Below, in pieces: positions 25,301-33,799 of a stretch of 64,000 nt of DNA. This DNA comes from Dromaius novaehollandiae (Eukaryota; Chordata; Aves; Casuariiformes; Dromaiidae). The notes under the pieces are model-generated. The model saw only the letters and a program-made list of their open reading frames with translations. It was not told where the DNA came from and ran no database searches. Location: positions 20,542,501 to 20,606,500 of the forward strand of contig NC_088113.1 in assembly GCF_036370855.1 (NCBI RefSeq), read 5' to 3'. The translations under genes and the position numbers were made by a program. Numbering within the stretch: position 1 is the first letter of the stretch; each line of letters starts with the position of its first letter.

Positions 25301-27442
25301 TCTTAGCCTTCTTTCCTAACCTCTAGGCAGCAGTGTCTCCCTGTTTGTTGCCTAAATAGGAAAAACATGTAGCTGTCTTGAAATGGATATAGTCGTCTCT
25401 ATTCCCTTTTTGCTGGCTATATGGCTACAGCACCAAACACACTGTCAGATTTGGCACTAACACGTTGGTAGATGTTGTTGGTGTCATCAGAAATGAAAAC
25501 TAATTATCTAGCAACAGAGGATGAATTTAAGTTTCTTCTTTTAAGACTGCTTAAGATATTGCTTCTTTTAAAAGAGTGAAATTACATCAAATTAAGTTAG
25601 ATTAAACATTGGTAGTAGGCACCAGCGAGTTCAATTTCCACTGGGATCAATAATGTGTCTTTAACAGAAATGTCCAAAATTAAATTTAAAGACAAGATCT
25701 ATAAAGGACACGGATGGAAAAATGCAGAATGTATACGCACCTGGACGAAAGGCTGTCTTCATTTTTGTCAAAGCTTCACTACAGTCCGCCAAGAGGTACT
25801 TTGCTTTCCTGTGGTAGATTCGCACCACTCCTAAGAGTAAGTGTCCAGAGGTCCGCAGAGCAATTGCAAACTTTGATGATTCAAAAAAATTGTTCGAGAG
25901 TTAATATTTTTGACAAAACCGTTAAAATGAAAGTATTACACAAAGTAGTAACAGAGTTACAGTAAATTACACTGTCACAGAGCTGGGAACTTCCAGTTAT
26001 TTCTGTTCCTAAACATTACCATATTGAAGCTGAAGTCGGAAGCTGATGCTCGCTCTTTATCTAAAACATCTCAGCTCAGTATAACAATACGACACATGCT
26101 GAAGAGCAAAACAGCTGCACATATCCTAGTATTTGCCACTTTGGTTATTTTAAGTGGGCAGACGCTGTACCAGCTATGCATTTAATAATGCAAAGTCTTC
26201 CTGCAGCAAGAAAATGCTAGATGGTCATTCTGATGCTAGAGGGGACAACATCCAAAGGAAAGACTATTACATCTTGGAAAATACTTATAAATAATAATAC
26301 TAAGATCACTTTAACAAAGTTCACTTACTCATAACCCACAAAAGACAGACAATGAAATTCAGACCACCAACTACTGAGCAGGTATTTTCATGGAAAAAAA
26401 TCTGCTCGTACTAGCAGAAAGCCTTGGATCTCCTAACCCATTGATTAGTGACAGCGCAAAATGTTCCAGAGGATGCAGTTAAAACAGAGGGGCCAAGGAC
26501 TGAATGAGTCATGGATACTTAACAACTGGCTCCATCTGTGCTTACTTCAGCCATACCTTATCTGGGATACACAGAGGACTTCAGCCTCCAGGACTGCTAA
26601 TACACAGCCTTTCATACGCATTAAGTATGCTTAATTATATATTTATCTACTTACACCTGGGGACCCGGGAGAAGTCCACTGAAAGTGGAAGGATAGTTAT
26701 GATAGGTTAAAGATTAGTTAGAAGAATAGCAAAAATATTCTCCTCAAATGCTCTGTGTACAATTTTTGGTAATTTTCATAGTCCCTTTACTTTGGTTAAG
26801 CAGCCGACTCTTCAATCTTTTTGAGGCAATTTCCCCAAATATTGGCAATTCCCAAATTATTTTGAACAATACCTGTCGCTAGTACTCAAAATCTCTGAAG
26901 AAAGACCAACGTTACCACAGGAAACCGATGAGCTCATGTCATTTTATGGACCAAGTGAAACCTGCTTACTGTGATCGCCTGGGCAAGCAGCCGTATATAG
27001 GAAAATATATTTGAATGTTTTTTGGTAAAATTTTCTTATAGTGTACACGAATGCATCCCACAGATCTCCAAGGGCAAAATAACAAGTAAAAGATTTATAT
27101 TACTATAATTTAATAGGACAGAGATTTTATCTGAGTGAGAGCTGAATAAAATCACAATAGGACTTTGCCTCACATGACCTTGAAACAGTCACAAATATGT
27201 CTTAGAAAACCAATTTTTACAACAGAAAGAACCTTGTTCAATATATAGACTTCTACACCAGACCCTACCAGAAGACACCTCCTTATTTAATAACGTACCT
27301 TTGGTGAGATGATCTTCCTGACAGTAGTCTCTAAATTGCACTCAAATATATGGGCTTTGGTGAGCTTCTTCTCCCAGTGGGCAGCAAGCCATATTTTGGC
27401 CAGGGGCCCACGCTTGTTCACAAATAAGTGCATATAGAACAT
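13327..27442 (-). CDS. RAD21L1: Meiotic cohesin kleisin RAD21-like 1, complete, 13 coding exons
   Basis: RAD21L1 is the germline kleisin that closes SMC1/SMC3 cohesin rings along meiotic axes. Exons: 27442-27299, 25870-25741, 24429-24330, 22820-22714, 22312-22127, 21522-21421, 20627-20520, 19289-19060, 17648-17546, 16762-16623, 15907-15818, 15072-14995, 13515-13327. All have GT/AG ends, every phase closes, and they give 568 aa (human 556). Residues 1-100 are the SMC3-binding domain ([20 protein letters not shown]). Residues 333-356 ([18 protein letters not shown]) are the STAG-binding segment. Residues 507-568 ([18 protein letters not shown]) are the SMC1-binding winged helix. RAD21L1 is preferred over RAD21 by GPKFNTL and the divergent middle, and by position next to SNPH. 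The first separase-type site reads DTLR (165-168); at the second, EEPSY replaces RAD21's EEPSR (409-413). Exon 11 has a tandem NAG acceptor. Confidence 0.97.
16771..16800. repeat. A-rich simple repeat forming the exon 10 pyrimidine tract
   Basis: A-run interrupted by single C bases on the plus strand. On the minus strand it is the T-rich tract just before the RAD21L1 exon 10 acceptor TTAATACAG. Length variation here could affect splicing of that exon. Confidence 0.8.
18607..18626. repeat. Poly(A)/poly(T) run in RAD21L1 intron 8
   Basis: About 20 consecutive A on the plus strand, in the intron between RAD21L1 exons 8 and 9. No retroposed body is recognisable next to it. Confidence 0.85.
24858..25105 (-). 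mobile_element. Degraded CR1-type LINE 3' end in RAD21L1 intron 2
   Basis: On the plus strand the sequence runs AGAATCATGCAAC, GAAGGGCTC, TTATCTAGTCCAATC, TTGCTCAAAGCAG, CATCTCTGGACAATGTG, CAGTGTTTCACCAC, ACTGTAAATTTTTTCC, then a TCCAGCTGGA stretch. In order and spacing this follows the reverse complement of the common bird CR1 3' region (AGAATCATAGAAT, GAAGGGACCT, ATCATCTAGTCCAACC, TTGCTCAAAGCC, TCTGGGCAACCTG, CAGTGCCTCACCAC, AGTAAAGAATTTCTTCC). The element is therefore minus-strand, truncated at its 5' end and old. It is the only interspersed repeat I recognise in the window. Confidence 0.85.
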
Positions 27443-27507
27443 GATGGCCACGCCAAGGCTCGTGGGTCACCGGCGCCACCACGTCCTTGGGGCTCTTCCC
27501 TTCTTCT
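27443..27507 (-). other. RAD21L1 5'UTR part of the first coding exon
   Basis: Upstream of the ATG at 27442 the minus strand has an acceptor CCCCCTCAGCAG after a CT-rich stretch, giving an exon that begins at 27507 (or 27510 if the first AG of the CAGCAG pair is used). This places a noncoding first exon further right, beyond the minisatellite. Confidence 0.55.
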
Positions 27508-27559
27508 CTGCTGAGGGGGCAGAAAGCGGGGTGAAGAGGCAGCGGGTAGTTAGTGGGGG

Positions 27560-28410
27560 CAGGGAGACGCTGAGGGGGCAGCGGAGTACTTAGGGCGGCG
27601 CTGAGGGGAGGGGGTACCTGGTGTGGTGCTGAGGCGATGGGGGTACCTGGTGTGGTGCTGAGGGGAGGGGGGTACTTAGGGTGGTGCTGAGGGGAGGGGG
27701 CGTATCTGGTGTGGTGCTGAGGCGATGGGCGTACCCGGTCTGGCACTGAGGCGATGGGGGTACCTGGTGTGGTGCTGAGGCGATGGGGGTACCTGGCGCT
27801 GAGGGGATGGGGGTAGCTGGTGTGGTGCTGAGGGGAGGGGGGGGACCTGGCGCTGAGGCGATGGGGTTACCTGGCGCGGTGCTGAGGCGATGGGGGTACC
27901 TGGCACTGAGGCGATGGGGGTACCTGGCGCTGCGCTGAGGCAATGGGGGTACCTGGTGTGGCACTGAGGGGAGGGGGGTACCTGGCGCTGAGGCGATGGG
28001 GGTACCTGGTGTGGCACTGAGGGGAGGGGGGTACCTGGCACTGAGGTGATGGGGGGACCTGGTACGGCGCTGAGGCGATGGGGGTACCTGGTGTGGTGCT
28101 GAGGTGATGGGGGTACCTGGCGCTGAGGCGATGGGCGTACCTGGTGTAGGTGCTGAGGGGAGGGGGGTACCTGGTGCTGAGGCGATGGGCGTACCTGGTG
28201 TAGGTGCTGAGGGGAGGGGGGTACCTGGTGCTGAGGCGATGGGGGTACCTGGTGTAGGTGCTGAGGCGATGGGGGTACCTGGTGTGGCACTGAGGCGATG
28301 GGGGTACCTGGCACTGAGGCGCTGGCGGCACCTAGTGTGGCGCTGAGGGAGCGGGGTACCTGGCGCGGTGCTGAGGGGATGGGTGTACCTTGGGCGGCCC
28401 TGGTAGGGGG
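27560..28410. repeat. Minisatellite (GGGGGTACCTGGNNCTGAGGCGAT)n upstream of RAD21L1
   Basis: About 28 copies of a unit of 24 to 31 bp on the plus strand, with GGTACCTGG and GCTGAGG as the constant parts and a variable TGTGGT or GTGTAGGT insert. Units contain a KpnI-like GGTACC. It lies between the RAD21L1 coding start and the likely promoter, so it probably falls in a 5' leader intron. Open frames across it (Pro/Ser/Gln-rich on minus) are repeat artefacts. Confidence 0.93.
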
Positions 28411-28418
28411 GTACCTAC

Positions 28419-28700
28419 CGCGGCACTGGGGTGGCGGGGGGGCTCAGCGCAGCGCTGGGGGCAGACAGGCGGCAGGGGCGCAGCGTGCTCCCCCGCGGAC
28501 CTAGGCGGCTGCTCCCGGGCCGGGCAGCGCTGCGTCCCTCGGGCAGAGCCATGTCCCCCAGGCCGGACCGGACCGGACCACTCCAGAACCGTTGCCCGGC
28601 ATCGATCACCAGCACCGAAGGAGGCAGACCCGAGCCCCGCCGTCCTGTGCGTGGGGCACAGCCGGCACGCTGAGCACCGGGCTGGCTCCCAGCGGGGTCC
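28419..28700 (-). promoter_or_regulatory. Candidate RAD21L1 promoter and noncoding first exon
   Basis: GC- and CpG-rich sequence immediately right of the minisatellite. The minus strand has a donor-like CCGCG followed by GTAGGTACC (exon end at 28419), which could splice to the acceptor at 27507. The start site is not visible. This is inference from spacing and splice signals. Confidence 0.4.
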
Positions 28701-31500
28701 CAGACCCCCTGTCCACCCACGGCTCGGCCCACGAGCGTGGCCACGCAGCAGGCCCGGACGCCGGTTTTCGCTGCCCCGCAGCACCCCAGCGCGTTTTGCA
28801 GCGGGGAGCAGCCACAGCGCTGGCTGCTGCCTTTGAAGGTCGCCCTGCTGGGAGGGACACGGCTGCTCTCCACTGATGTCCTAGCAGGCTGCAGGCCCCG
28901 TGGGCCCTCTCTGGGAGAGGGTGTCATGGCTTCGAGCCCGGCTAGCAGCCCCTGGGGACCCGGGGACTGCCCTGCGGTGGCTCGGTTTGCGTTGGTGTTG
29001 GTCCATGGTAATATCTCCATATAACCGAACCCCCATTCCTTCCCGGAGCCACCCGAGGACCACGCCGGCATCTCAAGGAGCACTACACGGCTTGGCTCGG
29101 CTCACGTGCCTGCAAACAGCTGTGATGCAGGGCACTTACCCAGCTCTGCTCCCAACCTCTTTCAACCTCGGTCCTTTAAGAGGCTGGTTGAAAGGAACCA
29201 CTCCTCCTTTCCAAGTAAGCAGGCCCGGCGTAGCTCTGAGCACTTCACATAAAATGGTGCAGGTGAAGGAAACCTGCAGAAGGAAAAAAATGAGCTTAAG
29301 ACCTGAGCTCTTTGCAGAGGGAAGAGGCTAAAGGTGGGCAGCACCCAGCCCACGCCAGCTGGCTGGGACCACACAGAGGCAGTCGGTGCATTTGCACACG
29401 CTGGGGCATTTACATATCACCGGCAGACAAAAATGTTTCCCAGCCCCGTGCCCCCTGCTCTCTGCGCCTCGCTTTACCGCAGGCAGAGCTCAGAGAGTCT
29501 CCTGGTGCTTCCAAGCCCTGGCCCAGCGCATCAGCTGCTGCCGTATCGCCAGGCACACGTCCCCACTCGCGGTCTTCCCCGTCTCCCTGGCGGCCCACTG
29601 CTAGCCGGAGATAATCAGGCCCCAGTTATCACTGGGAAGCTTTGCGCCCTTTCCCCGCGCAGTGCCGGGGCTGCTCTCGCCGGCAGGCCGGGCAGAGCAG
29701 CTCCGTGCCTGGCGCGCGCTGGGAGCACTGGGTGCTGGGGCCTGGCCGTGCCGGGAGGCGAGATGCTCCTCCGCGAGCCGAGGCCTCTCCTTGCCTCTGC
29801 GGAAAGCCTCTGGCCGCCTCCCGAGCCGCTTGGCTGTTTTCCTCCCGAGCAAGCCCTGACCTCCGAGTCACCTTGAGCAGCGCCGGCTGCGGGCGTTCGC
29901 TCTGCCTCGGGATGCTGCGAACACTAAGGAGGCAGGAGCGAAACTCTCCCTCCGCGGCAGGGCTGGGGCAGTTGCAGCCAGGCACAGCCCAGCTTCCCTC
30001 AGCCTTGTCCTTTCCATGCTGGAAAAGGACGTGCTGGAGGGGCCAGAGCCGTGCGCGCGGCCTCCCCGGGGCCCAACACCCGCCGCCTCGCTCCCCTGCC
30101 CGCTCAGGGCTCCTGTTTGCCGTCTCCGAAGAGCAGCATCACCGCCAGCCCCACACGTCCTCCCGGCAGCCCCGTCCTGCCCCCCAGGTCCCCTCACTTC
30201 CTCCCAGCTCTCTCCATGAATTCCCCATCTCCCTCCCCCCCGACGCTCCCGCAGGCTCACTGCGGATTTTGGCAGCGCTGCTTCTGACCTTGGCCGTCTC
30301 CCTCTCCTCTGCTCCGGTGCTGGCAGCACATCTCGGGGCTGGCTCCATCCCTCCTCCCCTCCCCTGGTGCCAGGGCCCGGGGACAGCGCGGTCCCTGCCA
30401 GCCTCGAGCCCTGTGCCACCAGCCTGGCCTGGCCCGGGGGGGAGGCCCAGCACGGCCCCCACCGCAGCGCCGAGGGGCAGCGGGGCTGCAGCCAGCGGAG
30501 ACCCAGCAGCTCTGCGCGCCCCAGTCCTCCCGCTGCCGGAAACGTCCCGGACGCACCAGCACCGACCCGAACCGACCCCCCTGCTCCGAGGGGCTGCAAA
30601 CGCAAGCGGCTCCCCGTGCAGCCGTCCCTCCTGAGCCCCTTCCCGGCACGGCAAGTGCTCTGGAGGTCCCACGGCCTCGGGGGCATTCCCGAGGGCTCTC
30701 CAGCTCGGGGGCTGGGCACGTCTGGGCACTCAGACCCTGCGTGGCTCTCCCCACGTCTGCCACGTGCTCCAGGCCGTGTGTCCGCGCCGATGGGCCGTTC
30801 GGGACAACCCGCGTCCCGTGACCTGCTCCTCTCCAAACACCTTCCTACCCTGGGAGGCGGCGGGTGTTGAAGCCTCTATAAACGTGGCTGGCGGGTCAGG
30901 ATGCTCTTAGGTTTATCCTGAATCCCGCTTTCCCCCCCGCCCGGCTCTGGATGAGTCCCTGGGGTGCGACGCCAAGGAGAGATGGGGGAGCGCGCGGTGG
31001 GTCACAACACAGCACAAAACCGACCGCAAGCTGTTAAAGACAACAAAAACGTGCCCATCTCCACCCCGACGGGGCAAAAGGCAGGTGGCCCCGGGGGGCA
31101 GCGCGGAGCAGGGCAGGGCCGCGGCGCTGCAGGTCTCGTCCCCGCCGGGGCCGGGCGCCCGCGAGCCGCTGCAAGGGGAACGGGAGCTCGGGGGCCACCC
31201 CCAGACCCGTTTTGCTGAGTTAAATAATTTAAATAGACGTAAAACCTTCCCAGCGCAGCTTGGAAACAGAAAAAAAGCTCCTGCCCGCAGGCCGCTGGGG
31301 GCCGGGGCTGGGGCCTGGGTCCGTTTTTGGGTGAAAAAGAGCGGCAGCACGTGCAGCGGGGCGAGCGCTCTGCGAAATGCGGAAAGTGTCCCCGGCCGCA
31401 GGGCCCCCGTGTCCCCAGGTGCCCCCCGGGGCCCTGCACTGTCCCCAGTGGGGCGGGTGGCCCCAGGTGCCCCGGCACGTCCTGCCCCCTCCCTGCAGGG
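28701..31500. other. Intergenic between RAD21L1 and TMEM74B; no gene recognised
   Basis: GC-rich sequence between two genes transcribed away from each other. In human I remember the small gene C20orf202 here, but I see no exon resembling its LEWLREELAEM segment on either strand. Long open frames in several registers reflect scarce stop codons in GC-rich DNA. No repeat of note before 31.5 kb. Confidence 0.5.
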
Positions 31501-31537
31501 CCCGCCCTGGGGGCCCACGGAGGGTCCCGGTGCACGC

Positions 31538-31945
31538 CTGGGAGTGTGTGTGTGTGTGTGTGTAACCATGGGGCAGCCCCATTGCACGCGTGTGTGTGCG
31601 TGCGCAGGTGTGTGCACATCCCTGGAGCAGCCCCATCTCGCTTGTGCACGCGTGTGTGCACGCCGGGGCAGCACACCGTACCCGCCTGTGTGTGTGCGTG
31701 TGTGTGTGCACACGTGTGCGTGCCTGTGCACCCCTGGGGCAGCCCTGTTGCACACGTGTGTGTGCGTGTGCGTGTGTGCATCCCTGGGGCAGCCCCGTTG
31801 TAGGTGCATCTGCCTGTGTGCGTGTGCCTGTGCGTGTGTGCTGTGTGTGTGTGCCTGTGCCTGTGCGTGTGCCTGTGCGTGTGTGCGTGTGTGTGTGCGT
31901 GTGTGCTGTGTGTGCCTGTGCCTGTGCCTGTGTGCGCGCAGCGGC
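31538..31945. repeat. TG/CG-rich microsatellite region with longer interspersed units
   Basis: Runs of GTGTGTGTGCGTGTG alternating with copies of CATCCCTGGGGCAGCCCC, the combined motif recurring about every 60-90 bp, then nearly pure GTGTGTGCCTGTGCCTGTG to about 31.94 kb. It ends at the TMEM74B CpG island and is a likely Z-DNA-forming alternating purine-pyrimidine tract. Confidence 0.92.
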
Positions 31946-32274
31946 CGTGCACCCGCGGGGCCGGGCAGCTCGGGGGGCGCCCGCCGCCCTCCCTCCCTCC
32001 CCTCCCGCCGCGGCTCCGGGCACCGGGGGCGGCTCGGCCCGGGCGCCCGGGCTCCGGCTGGGGTAGGCAGCCCGGCGCGGGGCGGGGCGGGGAACCGGCG
32101 CGGGCAGCGGGGCGGCGGCTCGGGGCGAGGAAGGGGGAGCGGCGGGGGCAGCGCGGCGGAGCGAGCGGGGTCGGGGCGGGGGGGGCAGCGCAGCTCCGGG
32201 TCCCGGGGGGAGCAGCCCGGGGGGGTCCCGGGGCCGGCGCTCACCTCTCGCCGCGCAGCGCCGGCGGCGGCTCC
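31946..32274 (+). promoter_or_regulatory. TMEM74B CpG island and 5' exon boundary
   Basis: Very CpG-dense sequence before the TMEM74B start codon. An acceptor CTCTCGCCGCGCAG ends at 32259, leaving 15 nt of 5'UTR before the ATG, so a noncoding first exon probably starts within this island. GGGCGG boxes are present. No TATA box is seen. Confidence 0.55.
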
Positions 32275-32745
32275 ATGGCGTCCCCGCAGAGCCCGGCCGA
32301 GGCGGCGGCGGGGCCGGGGGCGCCGGGGGGGCCGGGGGGGCCGGGCGCGGGGCTGGCGCTGGCGCTGGGCTGCGCGCTGAGCGGGGCGGCGCTGGTGGTG
32401 CTGGCGGGCGCGGTGCCGCGGGCGGCGCGGCCCGACCCCGCGGTGCCGGCGCGGCAGATGGAGCGGCTGGAGGAGCGGGCGGCGCGGCTCCGCGCCCGCC
32501 TCGACCGCTGCACCGTGGCCGGGCTGGCGCTGCTGGCCCTGGGCGGGCTGCTGCTCGCCGCGCTGCTGCTCGCCGCCGCCGCCGCCCGCCGCCGCGCCCG
32601 CGCCGCCCGCCGCGCCGGCGGCACCTACGGCTCGGTGCGGCTGCGGCTGCGGCGGCTCTCGGAGGGAGCGCAGGCCCTGCTCGAGGGGCAGCTCAGCCCC
32701 CCCCCGCCGCCGCCGCCGCCGCCCCCCGACGGCCGCGGCTCCTAG
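32275..32745 (+). CDS. TMEM74B: Transmembrane protein 74B homolog, short N terminus
   Basis: A 156-aa two-pass membrane protein with no known enzymatic role; its paralogue TMEM74 is linked to autophagy. The start is the ATG in CTCCATGG at 32275, just after an acceptor. Membrane segment 1 is about residues 27-48. The loop carries AVPRAARPDPAVPARQMERL, and LDRCTVAGLALLALGG leads into membrane segment 2 (about 81-105). Human counterparts, from memory, are [21 protein letters not shown] and LDRCIIAGLGLLTVGG. A conserved tail TYGSVRLRLRRL follows (human TYGSINLRMRQL), then a Pro run 142-151. Human TMEM74B is 256 aa with about 110 residues before the first membrane segment; here only about 26 precede it. 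The frame is open upstream across the acceptor, but I see no match to the mammalian N terminus there. Position between RAD21L1 and PSMF1 supports the call. Confidence 0.93.
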   Translation: MASPQSPAEAAAGPGAPGGPGGPGAGLALALGCALSGAALVVLAGAVPRAARPDPAVPARQMERLEERAARLRARLDRCTVAGLALLALGGLLLAALLLAAAAARRRARAARRAGGTYGSVRLRLRRLSEGAQALLEGQLSPPPPPPPPPPDGRGS

Positions 32746-32789
32746 CGCCGCGCCCCGCTCCGCCCTGCCCCGGCGCCCCCCGGGGCCGT

Positions 32790-33115
32790 CCCGGCCGGGC
32801 GTCGTGCTGCTGCGCACCGGCCCCGGGCCCGGGTCCTTCTCGGCCGGGCATCGTGCTGCTCTGCACCGGCCCCAGTGCCTCCCGGCCGGGCATCATGCTG
32901 CTGCGCACCGGCCCCGGGCCCTTCCCAGCCGGGCATCGTGCTGCTCTGCACCGGCCCGGATCCTTCCCAGCCGGGCATCGTGCTGCTCTGCACCGGCCCC
33001 GGTGCCTCCCGGCCGGGCATCGTGCTGCTCTGCACCGGCCCTGGGCCCTTCCCAGCCGGGCATCGTGCTGCTCTGCACCAGCCCGGCTCCTTCCCGGCTG
33101 GGTCCCACCCGCGTG
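32790..33115. repeat. 42-48 bp tandem repeat in the TMEM74B 3' region
   Basis: About seven copies of CCGGGCATCGTGCTGCTCTG plus CACCGGCCCC and a variable tail, with unit lengths of about 42 and 48 bp, beginning about 45 bp after the TMEM74B stop. Diverged traces continue to about 33.3 kb. Because the units are multiples of three, several registers stay open. Confidence 0.9.
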
Positions 33116-33787
33116 CACCAGGACACCGCGGCCCCCGGCCCCCCTGCTCGGCCCCCGGTGCCTTCCCAGCCGGGTTGGTGCCCGCCTGCACTGGGGCGAC
33201 GCGGCCTTTGGACACCCTGCTCGGCCCTTCCCGGATCGAGGCCCTCGCCGCGCGCGCTGGGGCCACGCAGCCCTCGGACACCCCTTCCTGCACGGGGGTC
33301 CCACCACCGGCGCCGGAGGGACGTCGCCCGCCCGACGCCCGTGGGGTTTCCACGCATGGATGGTCGCTGCCTGCCTGGGAAGCGCAGCCCAAGCTGCTCG
33401 CCGCCGCCACGAGCCTCCCACCCGGCCACGTGCGGCTGGTGGCTCCGCTTTGGGACGTGGCTTCCAGTTTTCTGCTGCCAGTGACTCTTTTTTTAAGCAA
33501 TAGTTTCTTGTAAAACAGCGTGGCGTAGGATCGGTGCTTTCACGGCTCCCAGCGGAGCGCGACGGCCAGCCAGGTGCCGGGGACGGACCCCTGCAGCCCT
33601 GCCGGCACGGCGGGCGGGTGAAGCTGGACACGCTCCCGCGCCGCCCCGAACAGAACATCCTCCTCAGAGATCCCGGTGCTCCGGCTGCAGGGGAGAGAAT
33701 AACTCACAAAGCTTTGAAAAAGGTGTTTTTTTTCCTTTTCCCGTTTTCCCACTGTCTGCGGCGCGAAGGTGAAATTGCACCTTGGGA

Positions 33788-33793
33788 ATTAAA
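33788..33793 (+). terminator. Candidate poly(A) signal for TMEM74B
   Basis: ATTAAA on the plus strand about 1.05 kb after the TMEM74B stop, followed by a modest GT-containing stretch. It is the first reasonable signal after the repeat-rich 3' region. A weak call. Confidence 0.3.
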
Positions 33794-33799
33794 CGTGCA

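Noticed and set aside
13327-27442. The kleisin gene being RAD21 instead of RAD21L1
   Set aside because: The C terminus (GPKFNTL), the divergent acidic middle, the Tyr at the second separase site, and the position next to SNPH and TMEM74B all fit RAD21L1.
27342-28346. Ser/Pro/Gln-rich frames resembling a repeat protein
   Set aside because: Artefact of the minisatellite upstream of RAD21L1.
30913-32817. 634-codon minus-strand open frame
   Set aside because: Runs antisense through the TMEM74B CDS and the TG microsatellite; His/Thr repeats come from the microsatellite.
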